Source of the DNA: Flavonifractor sp. An100
Lineage (GTDB): Bacteria; Bacillota; Clostridia; Oscillospirales; Oscillospiraceae
Assembly: GCF_002161175.1 (NCBI RefSeq)
Contig: NZ_NFMA01000015.1
Coordinates: 20,167 to 84,166 of the forward strand
DNA length: 64,000 bases
Reading direction: 5' to 3'
Each line of letters opens with the position of its first letter. Within the stretch, counting starts at the first letter, position 1. The notes under the pieces were generated by a model that worked only from the letters and a program-made list of their open reading frames with translations, ran no database searches and was not told the origin of the DNA. This document shows, in pieces, positions 32,069 through 41,565 of this stretch. A program made the position numbers and the translations under genes.

Positions 32069-33479
32069 GTTCCGGTAAAGCCTCCCCTACGGGCAGGGTG
32101 ATGTCAAACACCAGCCCCGATTCATTCCCGGCCTCAATGGCGCCGCCATGGGCCTCCACGATATATTTTACGATATACAGCCCCAGTCCGCTGCCCTCGC
32201 CCCGGCCCCGGCCCCGGGCCTGGTCCCCCCGCCAGAACTGTTCGAAGAGGTGGGGCAGCTGCTCTGGGAGCACACCGGAGCCGTTGTCGGCAAAGCGCAG
32301 GTGTTCCATCCCCTCCTCCCGCCAAACGGAGATGGTGAGCAGCAGGGGGTTGGCCTGGGCGTAGCGCAGGGCGTTTTCCGTCAGATTGGTGAGCAGGCGG
32401 TACATCTGCTCGGTGTCGATCCGGACGGGGTGGGGCCGCTGGGATACCGACACCTGGATGTCGCCGCCCCGGTTGGCCAGCTCCCCCCGGGTCTCGGCGG
32501 CAAAGGAGGTGACAAATTCCCCTAAATCCACCTGTTCGGGGAACAGGGGCAGGTTGCCCGTCTCCAGCTTGGAGAAGTAAAACAACCGCTGGAGGAGCAC
32601 ATCCATGTCGCAGGCCTTCCGGTAGGCAATGTCCAGATACTGCTGCTGGCGCTCCGGGGTCTGGGCCACTCCGTCCCGCAGACCCTTGATATAGCCCTTC
32701 ACGGAGGTGAGGGGGGTGCGCAGGTCGTGGGAGATCCCGGCTACCAGGTCGGTGCGGGCCTGCTCGTAGAGGGCATTTTTCTCCCGCTCCTGGAGCAGGT
32801 GGACCTGCATCTGGTCAAAGGCGGTACACACCGAGGTAAACTCATCCTGTCCCTGGTAGGCCACCGGGGTGGACAGGTCCCCCGCCTCCACCCGCCGGGC
32901 GGCGTCGGTGAGGGCGTTGACCGGGCGCATGATCCGCCGGATCTGATAGCGGGAGAAGGCCAGGCTGAAAAGCATGATAGCCCCGATGGCCACCGCTCCG
33001 CTGGCAAACATGGACAGGATCATCGCCTCGTCCTGGGGCCGCTGGCGGCCCAGCACCGGCGGGACATTGGGTCGGGGAAGGGCAATGAGGGTGTGCTCCC
33101 CCAGGGTGCGGCCGATGATCACCATATTGTCGTTCTGCATCGCCAGGGCCCCGTTTTCCGGCCAGGACGTCCCCTGGGCCACCCGGCGGTACAGGTCGTC
33201 CTGAATCTGGTCCAGAGTGGAGAAGACAACCTCCTCCCCCCGCAAAACAATCAGGTTGTAGTCCAGCTTGTTCAGCTTCCGGTCCAGTTCCCTCCAGTCG
33301 TTCTCCGAGCCGTCCAGATCGGAGAGCAGCTCCTGGGCCTGTTGGGCGCCGTCAGAGGGGGCGGTGGAATGGCGGTAGAAGTTGGATACCCAGTGGACCA
33401 CCAGACCGTTGACCAGCAGCAGGATGGCCATGGCCCCGATGAGGGTGAGGGTATGAAAGAGAAAGAGCCGCCGTCCCAT
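32046..33479 (-). CDS. Membrane sensor histidine kinase
   Basis: About 477 aa; ATG 33479 after AGGAGGG, not the longer open frame. Two transmembrane helices flank an extracellular loop (helix 1 near residues 8-28, helix 2 near 165-185), followed by HAMP, the dimerisation domain with the phosphorylated histidine in GISHDLRTPLTSVKGY, and the ATPase domain with DNGSGV and GSGLGLYIV. The kinase gene precedes its regulator, the reverse of the more usual order. The signal is unknown; antimicrobial or envelope stress fits the MacAB-like neighbours. Confidence 0.93.
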   Translation of the reverse strand: MGRRLFLFHTLTLIGAMAILLLVNGLVVHWVSNFYRHSTAPSDGAQQAQELLSDLDGSENDWRELDRKLNKLDYNLIVLRGEEVVFSTLDQIQDDLYRRVAQGTSWPENGALAMQNDNMVIIGRTLGEHTLIALPRPNVPPVLGRQRPQDEAMILSMFASGAVAIGAIMLFSLAFSRYQIRRIMRPVNALTDAARRVEAGDLSTPVAYQGQDEFTSVCTAFDQMQVHLLQEREKNALYEQARTDLVAGISHDLRTPLTSVKGYIKGLRDGVAQTPERQQQYLDIAYRKACDMDVLLQRLFYFSKLETGNLPLFPEQVDLGEFVTSFAAETRGELANRGGDIQVSVSQRPHPVRIDTEQMYRLLTNLTENALRYAQANPLLLTISVWREEGMEHLRFADNGSGVLPEQLPHLFEQFWRGDQARGRGRGEGSGLGLYIVKYIVEAHGGAIEAGNESGLVFDITLPVGEALPEHEPHSDC

Positions 33480-33604
33480 GGTGGGCCCTCCTTTTGTTTG
33501 GATTTCACCGGAATTGTTTTTATTGTAGCGGATAAATCTAAACAGGAAAAGGGAAAATTCTAAAGTTTTCGTAAACAGGAGGGGAGACAGCCGGTATTTT
33601 CCTC

Positions 33605-33665
33605 TTGACAAAAAGGGAACAAAATCAGTATGATAATAATACCCCACCCCCGGGGGGTGTTATTG
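33605..33665 (+). promoter_or_regulatory. Copper operon promoter and CsoR operator
   Basis: TTGACA (33605-33610), 18-base spacer, TATGAT (33629-33634), then an imperfect GC-rich palindrome (about 33638-33665) with ATACCCCACC on one side and GGGGTGTTAT on the other. Such C-tract/G-tract palindromes are typical CsoR sites. Placed at the start site, it would allow repression by the CsoR-like protein encoded in the same operon. Confidence 0.75.
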
Positions 33666-33700
33666 ACCGGGGATTGAATGGGAAAAAAGGGGCATCCTCT

Positions 33701-36289
33701 ATGAAAAAGCAAAAATTTGAGATTACCGGCATGACCTGTTCGGCTTGCTCGGCCCATGTGGAGAAGGCGGTCAACCAACTGCCGGGCATCAAGACGGCGG
33801 CAGTGAGTCTGATGACCAACTCCATGTCGGCGGAATACGACGAGGGGCAACTGTCGGAGCAGGATATCATTGCAGCCGTGGAGAAGGCGGGCTACGGAGC
33901 CGCCCTTCCGGGAAAAAAGGAGACTGGCGGGGCCTCCAAGGCGAGCACTGGCATGGAGGAGGAGCTGGCCGGGATGAAGCGGCGCTTTTTCGGCTCCCTG
34001 GTCTTTCTGCTCCCCCTGTTCTACCTCTCCATGGGCCATATGATGGGGGCGCCCATCCCCGGCTTTTTGTCGGGGCAGGAGAACGCGGTGGCCTTCGGCC
34101 TGACCCAATTGCTGCTCACCCTGCCTATTATGTATCTCGACGACAAATACTATAAAGTGGGGTTCAAAACCCTGTGGCACCGGGCACCGAACATGGATTC
34201 CCTCATCGCCGTAGGCTCGGCGGCGGCAGTTATCTACGGAGTGTTTGCCATCTACCAGATGGGCTACGGCCTGGGTCACGGGGACTGGGCGCTGGTGGAG
34301 CAGTACCACATGGACCTGTACTTTGAGTCGGCGGGGATGATCCTCACCCTCATCACCCTGGGCAAGTTCCTAGAGACCCGCTCCAAGGGCAAGACCTCCC
34401 AGGCCATCACCCGCCTCATGGACTTGGCACCCAAGACGGCCACCGTCCTCCGGGACGGGGCGGAGGTGGAGATCCCCGTGGAGCAGGTGAAGGTGGGAGA
34501 CCGGGTGGTGGTCCGGCCGGGACAGTCCATCCCGGTGGACGGCGTCATCCTGGAGGGGGAGTCGGCGGTGGACGAGTCCGCCCTCACCGGGGAGTCATTG
34601 CCGGTGGATAAGGGACCGGGGGACTTGGTGGCCGCCGCCACCCTCAACAAGTCTGGCTTCTTTACCTTTGAGGCCAGCCGGGTGGGGGAGGACACCACTC
34701 TGGCCCAGATGATCCGCCTGGTGGAGGAGGCCGCCTCCTCCAAGGCCCCCATTGCCAAGCTGGCCGACCGGGTGGCGGGGGTATTTGTGCCGGTGGTCAT
34801 GGCCATCGCTGCCATTACCGCCCTGGTGTGGTTCTTTGCCTCGGGTCAGGACGTGACTAGGGCCCTCACCGCCGGAGTGGCGGTGCTGGTCATCTCCTGT
34901 CCCTGTGCCCTGGGGCTGGCCACCCCGGTGGCCATTATGGTGGGTACCGGAAAGGGGGCGGAAAACGGCATCCTCATCAAATCCGCCCAGGCCCTGGAGA
35001 CCCTCCACAGCATCGACACCGTGGTGCTGGATAAAACGGGCACCCTCACCCAGGGCAAGCCGGTGGTCACCGACATTGTTCCCGGGGAGGATATAGACCA
35101 GGAGGGGCTGCTCCTTTTGGCCGCCTGCCTGGAGGGACCCTCTGAACATCCCCTGGCCGCCGCCATTGTGGAGCAGGCCAGGGAGAGAAAGCTGGACACT
35201 GCGCCGGTCTCCGGTTTCCAGGCCATTCACGGCCGGGGGGTCCGGGCCACCCTGGGGGGGCGTATCTTCCTGGGGGGCAACCGGGCCATGATGGAGGAGA
35301 GCGGGATCGACCTGGGAAACTTTCCCCAGAAGGCGGAGGAGCTCTCCGACCAGGGCAAGACCGCTTTGTACTTTGCGGATGAACACCGGGTGCTGGGCCT
35401 GGTGGCAGTGGCCGATACCCCCAAGCCTACCAGTGCTTCGGCGGTGTCCGCCTTCCGTCAGCTGGGGCTGGAGGTGGTCATGCTCACCGGGGACAACCAG
35501 CGCACCGCCCAGGCCATCGGAAAGGAGCTGGGAGTCAGCCAGGTGCTGGCCCAGGTCCTCCCCCAGGACAAGGAGCGCCAGGTGGCCCTGCTCCAGGAGC
35601 AGGGGAAGAAGGTGGCCATGGTGGGCGACGGCATCAACGACGCCCCCGCCCTGGCCCGGGCAGACGTGGGCATGGCCATCGGAGCGGGTACCGACGTGGC
35701 CATCGAGTCGGCGGATATCGTGCTCATGAAGTCCGACCTGCTGGACGCCGCCGCGGCGGTGGAGCTCAGCCGGGCCACCATCCGGAACATCAAGGAGAAC
35801 CTGTTCTGGGCCTTCTTCTACAACAGCCTGGGCATCCCACTGGCCGCCGGATTGCTGGTCCCCCTCACCGGCCACCAGCTAAACCCCATGTTTGCCGCCG
35901 CCGCCATGAGCTTAAGCTCGGTGTGCGTGGTGTCCAATGCCTTACGGCTGCGGTTTTTCGAGAGTAAGTTCCGCCCCGCCTCCCCTTCCCAGGAGCCGGC
36001 GGCGTGCAACGGAGCCTGCCCGGTGGAGGCACCGGCAGGGGAACCATCACAATCAAAACCACAAGGAGGAACTGAAGGTATGGAAAAGAAAATTGGCATC
36101 GAGGGCATGATGTGCGCCCACTGTGTGGCCCATGTGGAGAAGGCGTTGACCGCTCTGGGCGGTGTGACCTCCGCCAAGGCCGACCTGGAGGGCAAGTGCG
36201 CCACCGTCACCTTGGCTGCCCCCGTCTCCGATGAGGAGCTGAAGGAGGCCGTGACCCAGGCGGGGTATGAGGTGGTGTCCATCCAGTGA
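33701..36289 (+). CDS. copA: Copper-translocating P-type ATPase CopA with C-terminal CopZ-like domain
   Basis: About 862 aa; ATG 33701, after AAGGGG. Residues 1-70 are a heavy-metal domain ([10 protein letters not shown]). The ATPase core shows TGES, the CPC copper channel motif in helix 6 ([12 protein letters not shown] near residue 400), DKTGT near 444, SEHPLA, and GDGINDAP near 642. After the last helix a Pro/Cys-containing linker leads to a second heavy-metal domain at residues 794-862 with [10 protein letters not shown]. It exports Cu(I). A second metal domain at the C-terminus is unusual; see the internal start below. Confidence 0.95.
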   Translation: MKKQKFEITGMTCSACSAHVEKAVNQLPGIKTAAVSLMTNSMSAEYDEGQLSEQDIIAAVEKAGYGAALPGKKETGGASKASTGMEEELAGMKRRFFGSLVFLLPLFYLSMGHMMGAPIPGFLSGQENAVAFGLTQLLLTLPIMYLDDKYYKVGFKTLWHRAPNMDSLIAVGSAAAVIYGVFAIYQMGYGLGHGDWALVEQYHMDLYFESAGMILTLITLGKFLETRSKGKTSQAITRLMDLAPKTATVLRDGAEVEIPVEQVKVGDRVVVRPGQSIPVDGVILEGESAVDESALTGESLPVDKGPGDLVAAATLNKSGFFTFEASRVGEDTTLAQMIRLVEEAASSKAPIAKLADRVAGVFVPVVMAIAAITALVWFFASGQDVTRALTAGVAVLVISCPCALGLATPVAIMVGTGKGAENGILIKSAQALETLHSIDTVVLDKTGTLTQGKPVVTDIVPGEDIDQEGLLLLAACLEGPSEHPLAAAIVEQARERKLDTAPVSGFQAIHGRGVRATLGGRIFLGGNRAMMEESGIDLGNFPQKAEELSDQGKTALYFADEHRVLGLVAVADTPKPTSASAVSAFRQLGLEVVMLTGDNQRTAQAIGKELGVSQVLAQVLPQDKERQVALLQEQGKKVAMVGDGINDAPALARADVGMAIGAGTDVAIESADIVLMKSDLLDAAAAVELSRATIRNIKENLFWAFFYNSLGIPLAAGLLVPLTGHQLNPMFAAAAMSLSSVCVVSNALRLRFFESKFRPASPSQEPAACNGACPVEAPAGEPSQSKPQGGTEGMEKKIGIEGMMCAHCVAHVEKALTALGGVTSAKADLEGKCATVTLAAPVSDEELKEAVTQAGYEVVSIQ
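36080..36289 (+). CDS. copZ: Possible separate copper chaperone CopZ from an internal start in copA
   Basis: In frame within copA, ATG 36080 is preceded by AAGGAGGA with about 9 bases spacing, a better ribosome site than copA's own. Initiation here gives a 69-aa protein beginning [15 protein letters not shown], the exact size and layout of a free CopZ. The cell may therefore make both a fused CopA and free CopZ from one message. Alternatively, copZ was once a separate gene and lost its upstream stop. Needs protein evidence. Confidence 0.5.
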   Translation: MEKKIGIEGMMCAHCVAHVEKALTALGGVTSAKADLEGKCATVTLAAPVSDEELKEAVTQAGYEVVSIQ

Positions 36290-36549
36290 AGGCCGACCAC
36301 GCCCAGGTCACCCGGCTGCTGAAAACCGCCCGGGGCCAGATCGACGGCATTTTGAAGATGGTGGAGGAGGACCGGTACTGTCTGGACGTGTCCAACCAGC
36401 TCATGGCCACCCAATCCATCCTGAAAAAGGCCAACCGCATGGTGCTCAAAGCCCATATGAGCTGCTGCGTCAAGGAGGCGGTGGAGTCCGGCGACCCCCA
36501 GGAGAAGCTGGAGGAGCTGGCCGCCCTGCTGGATAAACTGGCCGATTGA
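36286..36549 (+). CDS. csoR: CsoR-type copper-sensing repressor
   Basis: 87 aa from GTG 36286, overlapping the copA stop. It is an all-helical protein of the DUF156 family. The copper ligands are present as C32, H57 and C61, the same 25 and 4 residue spacing as in characterised CsoR. Apo-protein binds the operator and Cu(I) releases it, so the operon should be copper-induced and autoregulated. Frame and overlap show it is translated together with copA. Confidence 0.9.
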   Translation: MKADHAQVTRLLKTARGQIDGILKMVEEDRYCLDVSNQLMATQSILKKANRMVLKAHMSCCVKEAVESGDPQEKLEELAALLDKLAD

Positions 36550-36561
36550 ACCCAATCAAAA

Positions 36562-36597
36562 AACACAGGGACGCCCCACGGGGGGCGTCCCTGTGTT
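36562..36597. terminator. Bidirectional terminator between csoR and the HTH sensor gene
   Basis: A 16-bp perfect stem (36562-36577 with 36582-36597). The A-run on the left gives a strong T-run on the minus strand; the plus side is followed only by CGTTTGG. Confidence 0.85.
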
Positions 36598-36610
36598 CGT
36601 TTGGTGTTCC

Positions 36611-38281
36611 TTAGCCGGTGATAAAATCCTTAGGGTATGGTCCCTGGAGGTGGGTAAGGACGTGGAGGTCATCGTTGGTCTCCACCGAGTAGGACCGTCC
36701 GTCGGCCAAAAACAGGGCGGGCTCGAAGTAGGGGCCGGTGCCCCGGTCCACAATGGGACCGCCGGAAATGAGGGGGAGGCGGTCATACCAGGCCTGGGCC
36801 AGGTCCAGCCCGGTGAGCTGTCCGGTGCCCATGTGCTGGGCGGCCTGGGCGGCGGAGAGGGGGGACCAGTCCTCCTCCTCCCTCCAGGTCAGACGCAGGC
36901 CGGGAACCTGCTCCGGGTCGTACCACTTGTCGAAGGTGAAGTAGGAGCGGTTGGAGAAGCCGTCTTCATAGAGGGAGAAGAGGACGGTGGAGTCTGTGGC
37001 CAGACACCAGACGTTGTCGGGCTTCCAGCCAGTGAGGTCATAGAGACACTGGAGGGCCAGCCGGGCATACTGCCGGTCGGTGGGCATGGGGGCGCCCTGG
37101 CTGTCCCGGTCCAGAATGGCGTCGGGGTCCTGGCCATGGGAGAACTGGTCGTAGACAAAGGAGATGGTCACATCCATCACCTTGGGAGTCCGGGTATCCC
37201 AGGTGGGGTCGCCTCCCGTCCCGCACAGGTCCTGGCGGTAGAGACCGTTGCCCCGCAGCTTGCTCCACCGGGGCCCTTCCAGCTCCTGGAGGAGGTAAAA
37301 GCCCTCCTCATCCAGGCCAAGGAGGCTGGAGTCGTCATAGGCCCTCCAGTCGTAGCGGTAAAAGCCGTCCCCGGCCCGGTCGTAGATTTCCAGCGCCTGT
37401 CCCCAGCCGTAGTCGCTCAGACTCACCAGCTCCCGCTCTCCGTCCCCGTCCAGGTCCCATTCCCGGCAGTAGGTCCCGGAGAGGGTGAGTGCCAGCACCG
37501 GGGCGCCGGAGGAGTCCAGGGAGAAATAGTAGGAGAAGGGGGGGAGTCCCCTGGCCTCATAGTCGGCGGCCGCAGGGGTCAGCCTCCAGCCGCTGTAGCC
37601 CAGGGTGCGCAGGAAGGGGGCGGTCTGGAGATGCTCCGGGTGCTCACAGTTCTCCGCGAAGCGGCACAGGGCGGTCCAGGACTCCTCCGGCCCGGACCGG
37701 GTCACCGCCCACAGGTCGTACTGGGCTGCCCCGCCGCTTTGTGTATGGGAGGGAACGGCTACCGCCAGCAGCGTCCCCTCCCCCAGGGACAGCCGGCACA
37801 GGATGTCCTCCTCCCAGTTCTCAGGGAGCTTCTCCTCCACAGGGGCGCTGTCGGTGAGCGCGGGGGAGAAGTCATATAACCGCGTCCGCTCCAGCTGGAG
37901 CCGCTCCGGATACTGGGGAACGGCTTCCCCCTCCACCTGGGGCTCGTCGGTGGAAGAGGGGGAGCCCTCCGGGAACGGACTGCTCCGGCCGGGGAGCAGG
38001 AGAAGCAGGGCCAGCACCAGGGACAGCCCGCCCAGAGCCAGTGCAGCGGGACGCCAGGGAAATTCCTTTTTGGGGGCAGGGGCGGCTTCCCCTGTGGCCA
38101 GGTCCTGCACGTCGGTGGCCAAGAGCTGGGCCAGGCGCAGCAGGTTCTCCGTGCTGGGCCGGGCGTCGTCCGACTCCCACTTGCCTACCGCCTGGCGGCT
38201 CACCCCCATCTGCTCCGCCACTTTTTCTTGGGAGAGCCCAAGGGCCTCCCGCCGTTCCCGAATCCGCTGTCCCAAGGTCAT
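36611..38281 (-). CDS. Membrane-anchored XRE-type HTH protein with extracellular sensor region
   Basis: 556 aa. Residues 1-62 are an XRE helix-turn-helix (IRERREALGLSQEKVAEQMGVSRQAVGKWESD). A single transmembrane helix lies near residues 75-95 (ALALGGLSLVLALLLLLPG). The remaining 450 residues would be outside the cell and include a calcium-binding FG-GAP/VCBS-like motif DLDGDGERELVSL. The topology suggests a one-component regulator that senses outside conditions. A minus-strand TATAAT lies at 38316-38321. Function is unknown. Confidence 0.7.
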   Translation of the reverse strand: MTLGQRIRERREALGLSQEKVAEQMGVSRQAVGKWESDDARPSTENLLRLAQLLATDVQDLATGEAAPAPKKEFPWRPAALALGGLSLVLALLLLLPGRSSPFPEGSPSSTDEPQVEGEAVPQYPERLQLERTRLYDFSPALTDSAPVEEKLPENWEEDILCRLSLGEGTLLAVAVPSHTQSGGAAQYDLWAVTRSGPEESWTALCRFAENCEHPEHLQTAPFLRTLGYSGWRLTPAAADYEARGLPPFSYYFSLDSSGAPVLALTLSGTYCREWDLDGDGERELVSLSDYGWGQALEIYDRAGDGFYRYDWRAYDDSSLLGLDEEGFYLLQELEGPRWSKLRGNGLYRQDLCGTGGDPTWDTRTPKVMDVTISFVYDQFSHGQDPDAILDRDSQGAPMPTDRQYARLALQCLYDLTGWKPDNVWCLATDSTVLFSLYEDGFSNRSYFTFDKWYDPEQVPGLRLTWREEEDWSPLSAAQAAQHMGTGQLTGLDLAQAWYDRLPLISGGPIVDRGTGPYFEPALFLADGRSYSVETNDDLHVLTHLQGPYPKDFITG

Positions 38282-38470
38282 GGTTTTTCGCGCCTTTCTC
38301 CATCAATTTGACTCCATTATACCGGAAAATCCCCCTTGCGTACCACCAACTTGGGGGGCAAATATTGGTTGCCCCTTAAATTTTAAGAAAAACGGGCCAT
38401 GGTTCGCTTGTTCCCATGAGGAATAAGGAGGGAGACAGTTCGCCAAACTAGGGAAAAAGGGGGCGGCGAC

Positions 38471-38827
38471 TTGGAAAAGAAACATTGGCGCTATCTGGTG
38501 TCTGGGGGGCTGGCGGGGCTGACCAACGGATTGTTTGGCGGCGGGGGCGGCTCGGTGCTGGTCCCTCTGCTCACCCGATGGTGCCGTCTGGAGGAGCGGA
38601 AGGCCTTTGCCACCTCGGTGGCGGTGATTTTTCCCCTGTGCCTGCTCTCGGCGGGCATCTACCTGTGGCGGGGCGGGCTGGAAGTGGGGACGGCTCTGCC
38701 CTACCTGCTGGGGGGCGCCCTGGGGGGCTGGTTGGGAGGACGGTGGTTCAAAGGGGTGCGGATGGACTGGCTGCGCCGGGTCTTTGGACTGCTCCTCCTC
38801 TACGGAGGGGTGCGGTGTCTGCTGTGA
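38471..38827 (+). CDS. Half-size TSUP (TauE/SafE) family transporter, first subunit
   Basis: 118 aa with TTG start after a G-rich site. About four hydrophobic segments; the motif GLTNGLFGGGGGSVLVPLL is the characteristic N-terminal repeat of TauE/SafE proteins, which normally have 250 aa and two such repeats. Here each repeat is a separate gene, overlapping by one base at TGATG. Together they probably form one channel-like exporter of sulfite, sulfoacetate or similar anion (substrate inferred from family). Confidence 0.75.
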   Translation: MEKKHWRYLVSGGLAGLTNGLFGGGGGSVLVPLLTRWCRLEERKAFATSVAVIFPLCLLSAGIYLWRGGLEVGTALPYLLGGALGGWLGGRWFKGVRMDWLRRVFGLLLLYGGVRCLL

Positions 38828-39192
38828 TGACGTGGCTGCTGGCCCTGGGGGCGGGGACGGTCACCGGGATCCTCTCCGGCTTTGGGGTGGGGGGCGGCAC
38901 CCTGCTGCTGGTCTACCTCACCGCCTTCGCCGGGGTGGAGCAGCGGCTGGCCCAGGGGATCAACCTGCTCTACTTTCTCCCCGCCGCCCTCCTCTCCCTC
39001 CCTGCCCACTGGAAAAACGGGTATGTGGAAAAGTCCGCCCTCCTGCCCGCTGTGGGGGCTGGGCTCCTCTGTGCCGCCCTGGGGGCCTGGGCAGCCACCA
39101 CCATGGATGTGGGGCTGCTGCGCAAGTGCTTTGGGGGCTTTCTGGTGGCGGTGGGCCTGTGGGAGCTGCTGGGGCGCCGGGGAGAAAAATAA
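38827..39192 (+). CDS. Half-size TSUP (TauE/SafE) family transporter, second subunit
   Basis: About 121 aa; ATG 38827 overlaps the previous stop. It carries the second family repeat, TVTGILSGFGVGGGTLLLVYL, and about four hydrophobic helices. It is the complement of the 38471 gene, and the overlap should give equal amounts. A longer open frame upstream is only overlap with the first gene. Confidence 0.75.
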   Translation: MTWLLALGAGTVTGILSGFGVGGGTLLLVYLTAFAGVEQRLAQGINLLYFLPAALLSLPAHWKNGYVEKSALLPAVGAGLLCAALGAWAATTMDVGLLRKCFGGFLVAVGLWELLGRRGEK

Positions 39193-39193
39193 C

Positions 39194-39222
39194 TTGCCGC
39201 CCATGGGAAATTCCGGTATGAT
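39194..39222 (+). promoter_or_regulatory. Sigma-A promoter of the GH13 gene
   Basis: TTGCCG (39194-39199), 17-base spacer, TATGAT (39217-39222), 50 bases before the start codon. Confidence 0.7.
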
Positions 39223-39271
39223 AGAGGGGAAATCCAACCCCCTGTCTCAGGGGAGAAAAGAGGAAAGCGCC

Positions 39272-40585
39272 ATGTGGTTTGAAACATCGGTCATCTATCA
39301 GATCTATCCTCTGGGCCTGTGTGGGGCCCCGGAATATAACGACGGGGTGTGTGAGTCCCGCATCCTCCGCCTGCTGCCCTGGGTGGAGCATATCAAGAAG
39401 CTGGGGACCAACGTGGTCCTTCTCAACCCGGTCTTTGACAGCGATCGCCACGGCTACGACACCCGGGACTACCGGACCCTGGACCCCCGTCTGGGGCGCA
39501 ACGAGGACCTGGCCCAGGTGTGCCGGGCCTTCCATGAGGCGGGGATCCGGGTGATGCTGGACGGGGTGTTCAACCACGTGGGCCGGGGGTTCTGGGCCTT
39601 CCGGGACGTGCAGGAGAAGAAGTGGGACAGCCCCTACAAGGACTGGTTCCACGTGGACTTCGGGGGCAACACCAACTACAACGACGGCTTCTGGTACGAG
39701 GGCTGGGAGGGCCACAACGAGCTGGTGAAGCTGAACCTGTGGAACCCGGCGGTGGTGGAACATCAGTTTGAGGCCATCCGCTCCTGGGTGGAGGACTATG
39801 ACATCGACGGCCTGCGGCTGGACGTGGCTTACTGCCTGCCTCCCGAGTACCTCAAGCAGCTGCGCAGCTTCACCAATGGCTTAAAGCCGGACTTTGTCCT
39901 TATGGGTGAGACCCTCCACGGGGACTATAACCGCTGGATGGGCCCGGAGCTGTGCCACAGCGTGACCAACTACGAGTGTTACAAGGGGCTGTGGTCCTCC
40001 TTCAACTCCATGAACATGTTTGAAATCGGCCACTCCCTGGCCCGACAGTTTGGGCCGGAGCCCTGGACCCTCTACAAGGGTTGCCATCTCCTCTCCTTCC
40101 TGGACAACCACGATGTCACCCGTATCGCCACTAAGCTCACCGACCCCAATCACCTCCGGCCCGCCTACGCCCTGATGTTCGGCATGCCCGGGGTGCCGGC
40201 GGTGTACTACGGCAGCGAGTGGGGCATCACCGGGGACAAGGGACAGGGGACCGACGCCCCCCTGCGTCCCGCCCTGGAGGGGCCGGAGTGGAACGGGCTC
40301 ACCGACTGGATCGCCCAGCTGGCCCGGGCCAAGGAGGGCAGTCCCGCTCTGTGCTACGGCAGCTACCGCAACGTGGTGCTCACCAATAAGCAGATCATCT
40401 TTGAGCGGAAGACTGACTCGGAGCGGGTGCTGGTGGCCATCAACGCCGACAAGGAGGAGTACGTGGCCCACTTCGACGCCGGCTGCGGCCTGGCCTGGGA
40501 CCTGATCACCGGGGAGAAGCACGACTTTGGGGGCGGCAGCCACCTGCCTCCCTACAGCGCCCAATTCTGGAAGATGGAGCGGTAA
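39272..40585 (+). CDS. GH13 alpha-amylase family glycosidase (intracellular)
   Basis: About 437 aa; ATG 39272 follows AGAGGAAAG. No signal peptide, so it is likely cytosolic. The GH13 regions are visible: VMLDGVFNHVG, GLRLDVAY (nucleophile Asp, near residue 184), LMGETLHGDY (acid/base Glu, near 213) and LDNHDVTR (Asp, near 281). There is a compact C-terminal beta domain. It probably acts on maltooligosaccharides or similar alpha-glucans; the exact activity (maltodextrin glucosidase or cyclomaltodextrinase-like) cannot be fixed. Confidence 0.9.
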   Translation: MWFETSVIYQIYPLGLCGAPEYNDGVCESRILRLLPWVEHIKKLGTNVVLLNPVFDSDRHGYDTRDYRTLDPRLGRNEDLAQVCRAFHEAGIRVMLDGVFNHVGRGFWAFRDVQEKKWDSPYKDWFHVDFGGNTNYNDGFWYEGWEGHNELVKLNLWNPAVVEHQFEAIRSWVEDYDIDGLRLDVAYCLPPEYLKQLRSFTNGLKPDFVLMGETLHGDYNRWMGPELCHSVTNYECYKGLWSSFNSMNMFEIGHSLARQFGPEPWTLYKGCHLLSFLDNHDVTRIATKLTDPNHLRPAYALMFGMPGVPAVYYGSEWGITGDKGQGTDAPLRPALEGPEWNGLTDWIAQLARAKEGSPALCYGSYRNVVLTNKQIIFERKTDSERVLVAINADKEEYVAHFDAGCGLAWDLITGEKHDFGGGSHLPPYSAQFWKMER

Positions 40586-40593
40586 TAAAAAAG

Positions 40594-40625
40594 AACAAGC
40601 GGAGGGCTGCGGCCCTCCGCTTGTT
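40594..40625. terminator. Bidirectional terminator after the GH13 gene
   Basis: 14-bp stem (40594-40607 with 40612-40625) with A-run before and T-run after, placed between convergent genes. Confidence 0.85.
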
Positions 40626-40642
40626 TTCTAAAAATGGTGGTG

Positions 40643-41476
40643 TCAGAAGAAGATCTTGCTCTCCGCCCGGCGGCCAGCATACTGGTCCTCCAGCTCGTGC
40701 TGGTGGTAGAGGTAGCCCTCGTGGTCAAAGTATTTGGCCCCCATGGGACACTTCTTCACGCAGGCACAGCACTTGATGCACTTGCCTACCACGTTGGACA
40801 CATCGTTGGGGTCGATGGAGCCCATGGGGCACAGCCGGGCGCATAGGCCGCACTTAACGCACTTGTCTGGGTCGGTGACCGGCTTGGCCTTGAGGAAGTC
40901 CTTGATGGGCTCCCCGTGGCGGTCCCGGGGGGTGTAGTAGGGGCGGATGGGGTCGCAGCCCTCCACCTCAACTGCCTGGGCGGGAGCCTCGGTCAAGGCT
41001 TTTACCTTGTCGATGGTCTTCTCCGCCAGGGTCTGGATCAGAGCCATGTCCTCGCTGTCGGGGCGGCCGGTGCCCAGAATGCGGGAGAAAGAGTGCTCGC
41101 CCACAAAGGCCCCAGCGGTGATGGGATGGAAGCCGTTGTCCCGGGCCACATTGCGCAGCTCCATCAGGCCGTCGTCAAAGTTGCGGTTGCCGTAGAGCAC
41201 CACGGGGACGGCCAGAGCTCCGTTGCCCTTGATCTTGCCCTGGACGTAGGGCAGCAGTAGGTTGGGTACCCGACCGGCATACACCGGGACGCCCAGCACC
41301 ACCAGATCCTGGGGGCCGAAAGACAGCTCCTGCTCCCGGGCCTTAGGCAGATTGAAGCAGTATTCCTGCCAGTCACAGCCCAGCCCCTGGGCCACCGACT
41401 TGGACAGAGCGGTGACCACCTTTTGGGTGGTGCCGGTGCCGCTAAAGTAGACGGCCCACACATGTTTGATTTCCAT
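40643..41476 (-). CDS. Flavodoxin-ferredoxin fusion (EFR1-type)
   Basis: 277 aa. Residues 1-150 are a flavodoxin-like FMN domain (AVYFSGTGTTQKVVTALS); residues 185-250 hold two 4Fe-4S motifs, CVKCGLCARLCPMGS and CIKCCACVKKCPMGA. The protein likely passes electrons in the cytosol between ferredoxin-type donors and a flavin acceptor. The partner is unknown. Common in gut Clostridia. It stands alone, with the terminator to its right-hand neighbour. Confidence 0.85.
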   Translation of the reverse strand: MEIKHVWAVYFSGTGTTQKVVTALSKSVAQGLGCDWQEYCFNLPKAREQELSFGPQDLVVLGVPVYAGRVPNLLLPYVQGKIKGNGALAVPVVLYGNRNFDDGLMELRNVARDNGFHPITAGAFVGEHSFSRILGTGRPDSEDMALIQTLAEKTIDKVKALTEAPAQAVEVEGCDPIRPYYTPRDRHGEPIKDFLKAKPVTDPDKCVKCGLCARLCPMGSIDPNDVSNVVGKCIKCCACVKKCPMGAKYFDHEGYLYHQHELEDQYAGRRAESKIFF

Positions 41477-41565
41477 TTGTATCGTTCCTCCCTGAAATTT
41501 CTATTTGTATTCCATTTTCGTGGCGGAAAAGCCAGGCACATGCTTCCTCCGCCTCCTGAACGAGG

